The translations under genes were made by a program, and so were the position numbers. Under the pieces are notes generated by a model that was not told where the DNA came from, made no database searches, and worked only from the letters and a program-made list of their open reading frames with translations. From Pseudonocardia sp. ICBG1293 (GTDB taxonomy: Bacteria; Actinomycetota; Actinomycetes; Mycobacteriales; Pseudonocardiaceae), in the NCBI RefSeq assembly GCF_020131355.1, contig NZ_JAHLEL010000022.1:51335-115334 (forward strand): DNA of 64,000 bases, written 5' to 3'. Shown here in pieces: positions 54,887-64,000 of the stretch; the first letter of the stretch is position 1; the number at the start of each line of letters is the position of its first letter.

Positions 54887-55867
54887 GAGCGTCCGGCGAT
54901 TGATGGTTATCGGAGTCGACGGGTCGTGGGTCGGGTTGTCCAGCGGTAGCGGCTGCGGGCACGGTTGATCAGCCGGCGGATCACGGTGAGCGCGGCGGCG
55001 AGGTTGAGGTAGAACTCGACGATGATCTTCCGGCGATCGGTGAACCGGCGCAGCTTGCCGTAGCCGTTCATCCAGGAATGGGTGCGCTCGACCGGCCACC
55101 GCTTACCGACCTGGATCGGGGCGGGCCGGCCCTTGGTGGCGATCTGTGCGTCGAACCCGAGTCGTTCGAGCAGATCGCGGGTCTTGCCTGAGTCATAGCC
55201 CCGGTCCAGGTGCAGGCACGGTCGCTCGGGCAGCGGCCCGATCATGTCGTAGATCCCGATCAGGGTCGGTTTCAGCAACGGCGAGTCGTGGTCATTGGCG
55301 CGGGCGCTGATCAGGTGCAGCGGGATCCCCGCACCGTCGCAGACCACGGAGCGTTTGGTGCCCTGTTTGCCCCGGTCGACCGGGTTACAGCCGGCGACCT
55401 CGCCACCGCAGGGAGCCTTGGTGATCGCTCCGTCGGCAGACAGATCGTCGAGGTCGAGACCGATCATCTAGTCATAGCCGGCCAGCGCGGCCCGAAGGAC
55501 CTGCTCCCCGACGCCGGCGGCGGCCCACTGGGCGAGACGGCGGCGGATCGTGCGGTCCGAGCAGCCGGGGGTGGCGATGCGTTCGTAGCCGCTGCCGTGC
55601 ACCAACGCCGCGAGCACGTGCTCGAACACCAGGCGGTCGGGGATACGGCGGCGGTGACATCCCCACGGATGGGCCGGGTCGAACTCCGGGCGCCGCTCTG
55701 CCTCGATCAGGGCAGCGAACTCGACCCAGAGGGGGTCGATCAGCGATTCTGGCAATAGAGGCACGGACCCTCCAGGCGACCATCAGGACATCAGCAATCC
55801 CATGATCACTTGCAGGTCCGTGTCTCTACCAACACCGACACACGGCCACCTCTACTGCCGGACGCTC
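54887..55867 (-). mobile_element. IS5-family element IS-b, copy 2 (981 bp)
   Basis: Ends GAGCGTCCGGC at both sides, TTA on both sides; followed by two MITEs. Confidence 0.9.
54907..55764 (-). pseudogene. IS-b transposase with an internal stop
   Basis: The frame is open apart from one TAG (55468-55470 region) where the active copy has CAG (AGYDQILGLDLDDL against AGYD-stop-MIGLDLDDL). DDE segments (SADGAITKAPCGGE, HLDRGYDSGK, VERTHSWMNGYGK) are otherwise present; the first motif has Ser for Val before Asp. Confidence 0.9.
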
Positions 55868-55871
55868 TTAA

Positions 55872-55992
55872 GAGGTCATTTCAGAACGAGGTCGACGTGT
55901 CTGTTGTAGACGACAAGCGGCTATCTGACCTGCCGTTTGATCTGTCGTCGAGGGGTCAATGGAAACTCGACAAGTCGTTCTGAAACGACCTC
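55872..55992 (-). mobile_element. 121-bp MITE, copy 18
   Basis: Left flank TAA overlaps the TTA of IS-b in the sequence TTAA; right TAA shared with copy 19. Confidence 0.97.
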
Positions 55993-55995
55993 TAA

Positions 55996-56116
55996 GAGGT
56001 CATTTCAGAACGAGGTCGACGTGTCTGTTGTAGACGACAAGCGGCTATCTGACCTGCCGTTTGATCTGTCGTCGAGGGGTCAATGGAAACTCGACAAGTC
56101 GTTCTGAAACGACCTC
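55996..56116 (-). mobile_element. 121-bp MITE, copy 19
   Basis: Head-to-tail with copy 18, separated only by TAA; right flank TAA. Confidence 0.97.
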
Positions 56117-56156
56117 TAAACTTCCTAAACGTTGTCGCCTCAGCGGCGGAGGAGCT

Positions 56157-57108
56157 GATGCACACCGTTATCGAGCATGACGGACACGGAGGCTTCGTCT
56201 CCATCGCTGATGCAGCGCGCATTCTTCGATGGTCGGAGTCGAAAGCGCTCCGCGAAGCTAACCGACTCATCGCGGCTGAGCTGCTACAGGAATCACGGGT
56301 AGGGCGGACGCGCCTTTTGCATGCGAACCGCTTGTCCGGGGTGTATCCGCACGTGCTCCGAATATTGTTTTTGAAGTACGGCACAACCGAATCCACGCCG
56401 GATCGTTTCGCTTACGGGAGCGATGATCTGCGGCGCGCAAAGATTTCCCCCGAAGACAGCGTGCGGGAAGTCCTCCCTGAGCATGTCTGGCCCGATCTTG
56501 CCCCGTGCGAATATATGCACGAATTGACTGAAGCTGATGGGCCTCCTGTCGCTGAATCTCGTGCGGTAGCGATCGAAGTGATGGCCGCGATGAACCCCCT
56601 TCTTGAAATACAAAGGAATCTCCATTCGGCTTGGGATGAGTGGCGGTACGAGCGAGATCGGACACTGATCCATCAAATGGGGAACAATCTTGATGGTGGC
56701 GGCCATCGGACCGCCTACCACGCAATCGTCCAGGGGTGTCACCGTGCCCAAGCCGCCGGGCGACGGTGCATCGATCAGCGCCACTGGCTTCTTGGGGGAT
56801 ACGCAGTAAAAGCGCAGACACAGCGGCTGGAGGCGTTCAGCGACTGGCTCGCTACCGGTCTCGAGCTCGCCGCGAAGCGACAGCTCATTACGAGCCAAGA
56901 ATTAAAGGACCCCCTCGCCAAAACTGCGTTTCCAGACCGGATGAAATTTCGAGATGCGCCAGTGATCGACGCCGAGCTGGAGCGGTTCTACGCCAAGGGC
57001 GGAACAGAGCGTCATACGGATATTGGACAAGCGGGCGAGCGCATACTCGTACACTCACTCCGTCGCACAGTCGGCCATCTCCGCGAACTTCCCCTCGCAG
57101 ACATGTAA
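56157..57108 (+). CDS. Hypothetical protein with N-terminal winged-helix-like region
   Basis: About 316 residues from ATG 56157; an in-frame upstream extension (NFLNVVASAAEEL) reaches the MITE, so the native N-terminus may have been lost. GFVSIADAARILRWSESKAL suggests a helix-turn-helix; the rest is helical and charged (RNLHSAWDEWRYERDRTLIH). Not recognised. Less GC-biased than the conjugation genes to the right. Confidence 0.5.
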
Positions 57109-57182
57109 GCAATGGAACTCAAGGGGCAACTTCAGGCTTTGTCGCCCACTGCTGAATTATGCTAAACAATCAGGAGGGTAAC

Positions 57183-57416
57183 CTACGGCTGGATCCAGAT
57201 GCCGTTTTTGGTGGTGGTCAGTCCGAGTGTGGCCGGGTCGAGGCAGGTCGTGACGCCGTCATGTTCGGTGCGGTGGGCGTCCCACAGGGTGGCGTTGTCG
57301 AAGACGTGTCCGCAGCCGCCGCCGCGTTGGCAGCAGTGGGCGCGGTCGGGTCCGACCCAGGTGTGTCCGCAGCAGGTCATCCGGACGAGTGCAGCGCGCA
57401 CAGGTGTCAAGGGCAC
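57183..57416 (-). CDS. Small zinc-finger-like hypothetical protein
   Basis: 77 residues (or 65 from ATG 57380). Cys/His pattern: MTCCGHTWVGPDRAHCCQRG, CGHVFDNATLWDAHRTEH. This combination is a frequent small protein of actinobacterial conjugative elements. Probably DNA- or RNA-binding; function unknown. Confidence 0.6.
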   Translation of the reverse strand: MPLTPVRAALVRMTCCGHTWVGPDRAHCCQRGGGCGHVFDNATLWDAHRTEHDGVTTCLDPATLGLTTTKNGIWIQP

Positions 57417-57482
57417 CTTTCATGATCATGTTTGGCGGTGGGGGAACTCGCCCGGGCGGTGGTAGCTGCGGAGTGCGGGGGT

Positions 57483-58301
57483 TCAGTGGAGGTGTTCGTG
57501 GACGCGCCAGAGCCCATCTGCGCTGGTGTCGGGTCCGTTGCGGGTCAGGGTGAGTGTCGCGGCGACCGGTTCGGGTGGTGTGCGGGGGGCGCGGTGTTCG
57601 GTGCAGCGGGTGTGGACGGTACCGGAGACCTGGACGGCGACCCGGTCGCTGCTGCGGGGGGCTTCGGGCGGGGTCACCGCATCGACCCCGGTCACGGTGA
57701 CCGAGCAGCGGTTGGTGACCAGTTGCGGCCAGCCGCCCCCGGTCCGGGCCCCGGTCGCGGCGAGACGCTCGTTGTCGCGATCGGCCGGCCCGGTCAACAG
57801 CGGCGCGACCCGGGCGGTCCACGTCAGGGGGTCGGGGTCGGTGTGGGAGACCGCGCGGGAGGCGATCAGCCAACGCTGCGCGGTGACCAGCGGATCGACC
57901 GCCGCCACCCCCACACCACCCGCTGACGTGGCGGCTGCGCCCGTCGCTGAGGCGGCCGGCGGTGGCGGACCGACACTGAACAGCAACGAGACCGACAGCA
58001 GCACGGCCCCGCCTAGGGTGACGACCCCGGCGATGACCAAGCCGAGCACACCTCGGCGGTCGTAACGCGGAGCGGGTTCGAGGAACGACCGCCCCACCCG
58101 ACCACACCCCTTCCCGGTCCGTCCGCCGTGTCCGTGATGTCTGCCTTGTCCGAGAATATCGCTACCGCAGGTTCCAGCGTTACCGCGGGCGGTAACAACC
58201 ACCCGGTGGCGCGCGGCGGCGGTGTGAGGCCTCATCCGCACCGGCCTGCCACAGTCTCCGCATTCGCGAGCGTCGCCCCGACCGAACACGTATGATTCCA
58301 T
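57483..58301 (-). CDS. Membrane-anchored conjugation protein (VirB8/TcpC-like)
   Basis: Up to 272 residues; the true start may be internal. A basic N-terminus is followed by one membrane helix (VLGLVIAGVVTLGGAVLLSV) and an external domain (VDPLVTAQRWLIASRAVSHT ... VAVQVSGTVHTRCTEH). Single-helix plus NTF2-like architecture is that of VirB8/TcpC assembly factors; assignment rests on topology and neighbourhood. Confidence 0.5.
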   Translation of the reverse strand: MESYVFGRGDARECGDCGRPVRMRPHTAAARHRVVVTARGNAGTCGSDILGQGRHHGHGGRTGKGCGRVGRSFLEPAPRYDRRGVLGLVIAGVVTLGGAVLLSVSLLFSVGPPPPAASATGAAATSAGGVGVAAVDPLVTAQRWLIASRAVSHTDPDPLTWTARVAPLLTGPADRDNERLAATGARTGGGWPQLVTNRCSVTVTGVDAVTPPEAPRSSDRVAVQVSGTVHTRCTEHRAPRTPPEPVAATLTLTRNGPDTSADGLWRVHEHLH

Positions 58302-58347
58302 CGATTGTGATTCCGTTCAATCAGGTGGTATTACCGGCTGTAGATCG

Positions 58348-58914
58348 ATGGTTCTGGTCGGGGTGAGAGTGGTGGCGGTGCGGGAGCGTCCGTGTGTGGC
58401 CGGGGTCGCTGGCGGGGTCGGCACGAGCCTGCTCGCCGCCGGGCTGGGTGGTGTGGATCGGGGTATCTATCGGGCTCGGACGCCGGTGTCGGTGGTGGTG
58501 TGTCGGTCGACGGTGTCCTCGGTCGGCGGGGCGGCGCGCGCGTTGCAGCACACCCCCGCGGCGCCGGTCCTCGCGGTCGTCGCTGATACCCCCGGGGCTG
58601 GGTTGGGGTCGAATACGCGGAATCGACTACGCAGTATCGAGCCGCACACCGCAGGGATCGTGCACATCCCCCTCGTACCAGAGTGGCGCGACAGGCTCCG
58701 TCCGATCCGCCGAGCCGCAGCGCTCCTGACCCTGGACCCCGCCGCGCTGTCGAAACCTGAACGGGCCCTTGCCCGTGCTCTGCATCAGGTGATCGACGCC
58801 GTCCTCGCCCTCCCCGACGCCCACGATGCGACAGGCCCGGGCGAGGACGTCTCTCCCCGCGCCGTACGGGTCGCTGCGCCGGATACGGGCGCAGCCCGGG
58901 TACGTCTGGCATGA
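58348..58914 (+). CDS. Hypothetical protein of the conjugation region
   Basis: 188 residues. An N-terminal glycine-rich loop (CVAGVAGGVGTSLLAAGLGG) resembles a degenerate MinD/ParA-type P-loop, followed by VSVVVCRSTVSSVGGAARAL and VLAVVADTPG. Lys of a Walker A is replaced by Thr/Ser, so ATPase function is doubtful. Upstream of VirB2-like and VirB6-like genes on the same strand. Confidence 0.5.
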   Translation: MVLVGVRVVAVRERPCVAGVAGGVGTSLLAAGLGGVDRGIYRARTPVSVVVCRSTVSSVGGAARALQHTPAAPVLAVVADTPGAGLGSNTRNRLRSIEPHTAGIVHIPLVPEWRDRLRPIRRAAALLTLDPAALSKPERALARALHQVIDAVLALPDAHDATGPGEDVSPRAVRVAAPDTGAARVRLA

Positions 58915-58965
58915 CCACCACCCCGCCGGCCCCACCGCTCCCCTGTTCCTGGTCGAGGAGTCCCC

Positions 58966-59310
58966 ATGTCTCTGATGATGTCCGCCGCGGTGTCGGTGGC
59001 CGACACGACCGCTGTGCTGGATCCAGCACAGGAGCTGGTGGTGGATCCGGGGCAGGTACAGCCGCCGAACCCACCGCCGGAGCGCCCACCCGGGGAGTTG
59101 GGGACCTTCGTGGACCGGATCATCGGCTGGATCAAGTGGGGCCTGATCGCCGCCGGGGTCGTCGGGTTGTTGGTGTGCGCGGGGATGATCGTCATCGGGC
59201 GGAAGCGGAATCACGCGATGGCCATCGACGGCCTGACCGGCACCCTGTGGGGCGTCGGCGGCCTCGCTCTCGCTGCGGGGGCCTCGGGGATCGTCGCGGT
59301 GTTCCTCTAG
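58966..59310 (+). CDS. Small membrane protein, VirB2/TrbC pilin-like
   Basis: 114 residues. Ala/Pro-rich N-terminal part, then two hydrophobic helices (KWGLIAAGVVGLLVCAGMIV and TLWGVGGLALAAGASGIVAV) around a short basic loop KRNHAM. Size, topology and position before a VirB6-like gene fit a conjugation pilin or channel subunit. Confidence 0.6.
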   Translation: MSLMMSAAVSVADTTAVLDPAQELVVDPGQVQPPNPPPERPPGELGTFVDRIIGWIKWGLIAAGVVGLLVCAGMIVIGRKRNHAMAIDGLTGTLWGVGGLALAAGASGIVAVFL

Positions 59311-59780
59311 GGCTGAGGTTCGGTGAGGAGCTGGGAGCGGATGAAACCGGAGATGTCCTTCTCGTCCGGGGAGGGTGGGTCGAGGTAGCGGACCTGCAGG
59401 TCCCGGCCGGCGAACAGGATCATCCGCCTAATGATCTCCTCATCCAGTTCGGTGAGGCCGTTGGTCGAGAGGCCGGCGTTGAGCCACAACCAGGCCGACT
59501 GCATCGCCGACACCGCCTGACAGACCCCGTCAGCGACCGCGGTCCCGCCGGGCAGCTCCCCCGTGGCGAGCACGGTCAGCGTGAGCACGACACCGTCGGT
59601 GGGGTCGGGCAGCGGTGCGACCGTCGCGTCGACGATGCGGTCTTCTCGGATCTGCTCGACCAGGAACTCCGAGAGGACGTAGTTGACCTCGACCGGGTTC
59701 TCCCACCCCAGCGACGGGAACACCTGACCGACCGAAACGAGAAGAGCACCACCACCACCGGCGCCATCACCATCACTCAC
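59307..59780 (-). CDS. Hypothetical protein, antisense to the conjugation operon
   Basis: 157 residues, beginning MSDGDGAGGGGALLVSVGQV, acidic and soluble. Contains LDEEIIRRMILFAGRDLQVR. It overlaps the 3' end of the pilin-like gene by 4 bp tail to tail. Composition looks genuinely coding; family not recognised. Confidence 0.5.
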   Translation of the reverse strand: MSDGDGAGGGGALLVSVGQVFPSLGWENPVEVNYVLSEFLVEQIREDRIVDATVAPLPDPTDGVVLTLTVLATGELPGGTAVADGVCQAVSAMQSAWLWLNAGLSTNGLTELDEEIIRRMILFAGRDLQVRYLDPPSPDEKDISGFIRSQLLTEPQP

Positions 59781-59865
59781 GACCGGTCATCCTTCCCGAC
59801 CTCCCCGGCCGGGCCCGCTCCGGTATCCCGCACGTCCACGTCCACGTCGGCGGAGGTGGTGTGAG

Positions 59866-61201
59866 GTGGGGTTCTGGACTGATCCTGGTGGGGCGTTGGC
59901 GGAGTCCGCGGCGGAGATCCTCGCCGCGCTGTTGACCTGGTGGCTGGCCGAGGGCACCGTCTTCGACGGCCTTCAGGGGCATGCGGAGCGGTTCGCGGTG
60001 CTGACCGGCCCGCTTGTGGCCGCGATCGTCACCATCTGCTTGTTGTGTCAGGTGGGGAAGATGATCCTGACCCGCCGCGGTGAACCCCTCCTCGAGGCTG
60101 CCGCGGGCTTGGTGCGGTTCGTGCTGGCCACCACCGTCGGGGTCCTGCTCACCGTCACCACGCTCGCCGCCGCGGACGCGGCGACCACGCACTTCCTCGG
60201 GACGGCGCTGCCGGAGTTCGTCGACCGTCTCACCACCGTCCTGCAGCTCTCGCAGATGGGGGTGGGGTCGCAGATCCTGCTCGGCACCGTCGTCCTCATC
60301 CTCGCTGCGCTGCAGTGGCTGGCGATGTTCGTCCGCCAAGCGGGGATCTTCGTCCTGATCGCCCTCCTGCCGATCGCTGCGGCCGGGGCGCTGTCCGGGG
60401 CGACCCGACGGTGGCTGCCGACCGTGATCGCCTGGCTCGCAGCACTGATCTTCTACAAACCGATCGCTGGGCTGATCTATGCGGTCGGAATGACCCTGAT
60501 CTCCACCCCGACACCGGCCGGGGGTAGGCCGGAGTGGGTGGCGATCCTGGTCGGGATCGTCATCCTCGCCCTTGCGGTGATCGCGTTGCCGGTGTTGATG
60601 CGGTTCTTCTCCTTCACCGGCACCACCCTCACCACCGGCACCACCCTCACCACCGGCTCCGCGGGCGGCATGGCCGCCGGGGCGGCGACCGGGGCGGTCT
60701 CCCTGGCCGAGATGCGCGGCGGACGATCCATGGAACTCACCGGCCCCGACAGCGGCCCCGCCGGGACCACCCCCACTCCGTCCCCTTCGGCGCCGACAGG
60801 TTCTCTCGTCTCGGCGCTACCAGCACCGGCGCGGGTGGGGGCATCGGGAACAGTCCGGGAGGAGGGGGTCCCTCAGCACCGGGAGCGCCTCCCGGTGCTG
60901 CGCCCGGGCCGCAGAACACCCCGGCCCCCGCACCAGCATCCGGACCTGCGCCGGGTGCAGCGGCCGGAACCAGCACCAGCATGGCGGGTGCCGGGGCTGG
61001 GGCTGCAGTGTCGGGGTCGGCGCGGTCGCGGCCGCCGGAGCGGCGGCGGTGCAGGCCGCGCAGTCAGCTGCCGCGGCCACCACCGAGCAGATGACCAGCA
61101 CCACCAGTGAGACACCCGCTTCCGGAGCAGGCGGGAGCGGGGCGCCGTCGGGTGCGGCCCAGACGCCACCCGGCGCAGGAGACACAGGAGCAGACCGGTG
61201 A
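59866..61201 (+). CDS. VirB6/TrbL-like conjugation membrane protein, frame changes in its tail
   Basis: GTG start. The first 300 residues hold six to eight hydrophobic segments (LVAAIVTICLLCQVGKMILT, GVLLTVTTLAAADAATTHFL, WVAILVGIVILALAVIALPV), typical of TrbL. The natural-looking Gly/Ala/Pro-rich tail continues in a second frame (FGADRFSRLGATSTGAGGGI) from about 60785 and a third (ATTEQMTSTTSETPASGAGG) from about 61015 to the TGA at 61199. Two indels are therefore implied, either real lesions or sequencing errors. The original frame stays open to 61110. Confidence 0.7.
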
Positions 61202-61207
61202 TCACAG

Positions 61208-62731
61208 GTGAGTAGCAGCCCGGCCGGGGTCACCCGTCGGACCTATGGGAACTGGCGCCGGGCGCGCGGGTTCGGCATCGGCACCCTGTCCCCGACCGAG
61301 ACGAAGGTCGTGTTCACCGCCCTGGTCGCCCCCGCGTTGGTCGCGATCGGCTCCGGCCGCGCCGCACTCACCCTGGCCGCGGTCGGGGCGGTGCTGGTCG
61401 CGGTCACCGTGGTCAAGGTCGACGGCCGCTCCCTCACCGGTCTGGCACTACGTCGGCTGCGGTTCCACCGTGCGGCCCGCGCGGGCTGGACCGAGCTCTC
61501 CGGCGGGCTACTCACCGAGCATTCCCGCCGCCACGACCTCCCCGGCCCCCTCGCCCCGGTGGTGCCGCTGTCGACCGACGACGGCCGCGGCGACCGTCAG
61601 GGCCTGTTGTGGGATCGGCGCACCGGGACCCTGACCGCGGTCCTGCGGGTCTCCCCGGTCGGGCTGGATTTGATCGACCGCACCCAGGCTGACGCCTGGG
61701 TTGCGCAGTGGGGCGGCTTCCTCGCCGACCTCGGCTACCAACCCATGATCCGACACCTCACCGTCACCATCGACACCTCACCCACCGGCGGCACCACCCT
61801 GCGCGACGACGTCACCACCCGCCTGCACTCGGCCGCACCAGCGGCGGCGCGGGCGGTGATGGCCGCGCTCGCCGCCGCCGCACCGTCCTCCGCCGCCGAG
61901 ATCAACACCTATGTTGCGCTCTGCTTCGACCCCGCCCGGGCAACACCCCGCCCGCCGGACCTCCCCGCAGCAGTCGCCGAGGTCACCCGCTGGTTGCCCG
62001 GCATGGAACGTGCCCTCGCCGCAACCGGGGTCGCGGTTCTGGGACGTGCCACCACCCCCTGGCTGACCGATCACCTACGCGCCGCCTACGACCCCGGCGC
62101 CCGCGCTGATCTCGCCGCTGCTGCCGCTGCTGGTGGCGGCGTCGGTGTGCCGCCGGGCTTGGCAGAGCACCCGGCATCGGGGTGGGCTGCGGAGTGGGCG
62201 GATGCGGCGCCGATTCGTGCTCGGGAATCCTGGGATCACTGGCGGCATGACTCGGGGATATCGGTGTCCTGGGCGATGATCGACGCACCGAGACAAGCTG
62301 TCATGGACCGCATCCTCGCCCCGCTCCTGGCCCCCGGGCCCTTCGCGCGGCGCACCACCTTGCTCTACACCCCCTTCAGCGCCGCCGCGGCGGCGACCGA
62401 GGTGGAACGGGAGATCACCCACACCCATATCCGCCGCTCCTGGGCCCGCAAAACCCGCCGCGACGAGACCCAACGCGACCGCGACGACCTCGTCCGCGCG
62501 ATCCAGACCGCCCGCGAAGAAGCCGAAGGCGCCGGCCTGGGCCGCTTCACCCTCTATGTCACCACCACCGTCACCGACGAGACCCTGTTGCCCGCCGCTG
62601 TCGCTGACTGCGAGCAACGCGCCGGCCACAGCAAACTCCGGCTGCGCAGGCTCAACGGCGCCCACGCAGCCGGGTTCGCCGCCGCCCTCGGCCTCGGCGT
62701 CAACCCTGACGAACTCCACCACCGCCACTAA
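61208..62731 (+). CDS. SCO6880/PrgI-type conjugation protein
   Basis: 507 residues, GTG start. The N-terminal region has two adjacent membrane segments (VVFTALVAPALVAIGSGRAA, LTLAAVGAVLVAVTVV), as in PrgI-like VirB3 modules. A large domain follows, with HLTVTIDTSPTGGTTLRDDV and RRTTLLYTPFSAAAAATEVE. SCO6880-like proteins stand between VirB6 and VirB4 in actinobacterial conjugation clusters, the order seen here. Confidence 0.8.
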   Translation: MSSSPAGVTRRTYGNWRRARGFGIGTLSPTETKVVFTALVAPALVAIGSGRAALTLAAVGAVLVAVTVVKVDGRSLTGLALRRLRFHRAARAGWTELSGGLLTEHSRRHDLPGPLAPVVPLSTDDGRGDRQGLLWDRRTGTLTAVLRVSPVGLDLIDRTQADAWVAQWGGFLADLGYQPMIRHLTVTIDTSPTGGTTLRDDVTTRLHSAAPAAARAVMAALAAAAPSSAAEINTYVALCFDPARATPRPPDLPAAVAEVTRWLPGMERALAATGVAVLGRATTPWLTDHLRAAYDPGARADLAAAAAAGGGVGVPPGLAEHPASGWAAEWADAAPIRARESWDHWRHDSGISVSWAMIDAPRQAVMDRILAPLLAPGPFARRTTLLYTPFSAAAAATEVEREITHTHIRRSWARKTRRDETQRDRDDLVRAIQTAREEAEGAGLGRFTLYVTTTVTDETLLPAAVADCEQRAGHSKLRLRRLNGAHAAGFAAALGLGVNPDELHHRH

Positions 62732-62777
62732 CACCCATGCCTCCCCGTACCTGCCCATACATCTCCACGCACTCCTA

Positions 62778-62817
62778 TACCTGCCGTTACCTGCCGTTAC
62801 CTGCCGTTACCTGCCCT
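62778..62817 (+). repeat. Tandem 10-bp repeat (TACCTGCCGT x4)
   Basis: Three exact and one near-exact TACCTGCCGT units in the gap between the SCO6880-like and VirB4-like genes. Confidence 0.85.
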
Positions 62818-62867
62818 TATCCAGCCGGAGAGCCCCGGAGAGAGCCGGAGACATCGATGAGGTGCCC

Positions 62868-63620
62868 ATGACCACGACATACCTCGTTCCCGACTGGCCT
62901 GGTGAGCCGACGCATCCGGCGGCGCCCGACCTTGTCACCGCGCAGCAGACCCGGTGCCGGAACCTGCCGCCGGCGTGGGGCTGGCCCGCCCGCGGCGGCG
63001 GGCGCGCGGCGAACGTCGAGCCCGGGATCATGTGGCAAGCCACCACCAGCCAGGTGTGTGGGTTGTTCCCGTTCGCCGTGGCCGGCGGCGCCGCCCCCCG
63101 CGGTGTCCCCGTCGGCCGCCACCTCCACACCGGGGAACCCGTCGGCCTCGACCCCGCCCACTGGCTCCGGTCGGGACTGGTGTCCAACACCGGCATGTGG
63201 ATCCAGGGCCAACCCGGGATCGGGAAGTCGACGATCGTGAAACGTCTGCTCACCGGCCTGGTCGCGTTCGGGGCGACCGCGGTGATCCCCGGCGACGTCA
63301 AAGGCGAATACACCCCGCTCGTCGACCACCTCGGCGGCACCGTCTGGCGCCTCGGCCGCGGACTCCACTCACTCAACCCGCTCGACGCCGGGCCGTTGCG
63401 CGCCGCCCTAGCCGCAGCAGTCGGGTCCGAACGAGCCCGGTTGGTCGAGACGATCCGCGCCCGGCGCCTCTCGCTACTGGAGGCCCTGGTGGTGATCGTG
63501 CGCCGCGGGCCGATCACCGTCACCGAACGCCGCCTGCTCGACACCGCCCTCGACCACACCACCAACACCACCGGCCACGACGCAGCTCGCGAGACGGAGC
63601 CGACAGTGCCTGATGTCCTC
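62868..63620 (+). pseudogene. VirB4-like conjugation ATPase, truncated by IS3
   Basis: From ATG 62868. Walker A is in MWIQGQPGIGKSTIVKRLLT, and PGDVKGEYTPLVDHLGGTVW with LHSLNPLDAGPL follows as in VirB4/TraC-type ATPases of actinobacterial elements. Coding similarity ends at ETEPTVPDVL, where the IS3 element begins (about 63612-63620). Without its Walker B and C-terminal domains, conjugation from this locus should be inactive unless the rest is supplied elsewhere. Confidence 0.8.
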
Positions 63621-63670
63621 GGAGTGCGGTTCCCCCATGATCGGGGAGGCATCAGCTATAAGGGGTGGCG

Positions 63671-63961
63671 ATGCCAGAGGTACGGAAGCGATACGACCGG
63701 GAGTTCCGTGACGGTGCGGTCCGGATCGTCGAGGAGACCGGCAAGCCGATCGCCCAGATCGCCCGCGACCTGGGGGTCAACGAGGGCACACTGGGCAACT
63801 GGGTGGCCCGAGCGCGGGAGGCCCGCGAGGACACCGAAGGCCTCTCCCGGGGTGACATCGCCGAGCTCAAGCGGCTGCGGGCGGAGAACGCCGAGCTGCG
63901 GATGGAGCGTGATGTCCTCAAACGATCCGTGGTCCTGTGGGTCAAGGAGGCGACGAAGTGA
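63671..63961 (+). CDS. IS3-family transposase OrfA
   Basis: 96 residues from ATG 63671 with AAGGGG upstream. Helix-turn-helix KRYDREFRDGAVRIVEETGK, IAQIARDLGVNEGTLGNWVA, then the leucine-zipper-like LKRLRAENAELRMERDVLKR. Intact. Confidence 0.92.
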   Translation: MPEVRKRYDREFRDGAVRIVEETGKPIAQIARDLGVNEGTLGNWVARAREAREDTEGLSRGDIAELKRLRAENAELRMERDVLKRSVVLWVKEATK

Positions 63962-64000
63962 GCGTGGCACGTTTCATCGCCGACCAGAGGACCTTCCACC
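63958..64000 (+). CDS. IS3-family transposase OrfB, first 14 codons
   Basis: GTG overlapping the OrfA stop (GTGA); reads MSVARFIADQRTFH, the normal OrfB start, then leaves the window. Confidence 0.8.
   Translation, partial: MSVARFIADQRTFH

Larger units (their letters stand above)
63612..64000 (+). mobile_element. IS3-family element, left part
   Basis: Begins within TGATGTCCTCGGAGTGCGG and continues past the window. Exact first base uncertain. Confidence 0.75.

Noticed and set aside
1275..56116. The 19 dispersed repeats as a CRISPR or REP array
   Set aside because: The units are 121 bp with terminal inverted repeats and TTA/TAA duplications, irregularly spaced and inside genes; they are MITEs.

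Overview
The window looks like an accessory replicon or mobile-DNA-rich island of a high-GC actinobacterium, probably of the Pseudonocardiaceae. The grounds are codon use, an actinobacterial QcrB, an Lsr2 homologue, PrgI/SCO6880-type conjugation genes, plasmid partition remnants and a dense mix of IS5, IS630, ISL3, IS256, IS30, IS1634, IS21 and IS3 DNA. Genus is inference only; no rRNA or tRNA gene was seen.

The dominant structural feature is a 121-bp miniature inverted-repeat element (MITE) present in 19 full-length, apparently identical copies, in both orientations, usually flanked by TTA or TAA. Its ends match a 1603-bp IS5-type element (IS-a, three copies, each with a transposase and a pRiA4b ORF-3-like passenger gene). 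Many MITEs interrupt genes, and removing one MITE plus one 3-bp duplication restores the frame. This holds for an ABC/AAA ATPase, a small hypothetical gene, a two-helix membrane protein, an lsr2 homologue, an E1-alpha gene, an ISL3 transposase and two genes of the secreted/membrane pairs.

Layout. 1-6 kb: RloC/AAA_13-like ATPase, small hypotheticals, and an XRE + ImmA/IrrE + small membrane protein cassette. 6.8-19.7 kb: an intact biosynthetic cluster. It has a LysE exporter, a LuxR regulator with a degenerate receiver, a PhyH oxygenase, two haem-oxygenase-like diiron proteins, a nitroreductase, a 20-residue peptide gene framed by hairpins, a ThiF/E1-like enzyme with a PqqD-like N-terminus, a multi-pass exporter, a PLP aminotransferase, an FAD enzyme, a cupin, a TauE permease and an O-methyltransferase. 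19.7-25.4 kb: broken lsr2, IS debris and an orphan guanidine-I riboswitch. 25.6-27.8 kb: an orphan qcrB. 27.8-36.3 kb: partition remnants and a pyruvate/branched-chain-type E1 operon destroyed by insertions. 36.6-42.6 kb: chaplin-like protein, tyrosine recombinase, HEPN Abi-like gene, truncated metabolic genes, RHH protein. 42.9-51.2 kb: three paralogous pairs, each a secreted small protein plus a membrane protein, resembling toxin/immunity cassettes. 51.3-56.1 kb: IS cluster. 56.1-64 kb: conjugation (type IV secretion) module with VirB6/TrbL, PrgI/SCO6880 and VirB4-like genes, the last cut by an IS3 element.

The two best candidates for undescribed biology are the peptide-ThiF-diiron-oxygenase cluster (about 8.5-19.7 kb) and the secreted-protein/membrane-protein pairs (about 42.9-51.2 kb). 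The clearest evolutionary story is a recent burst of the 121-bp MITE.
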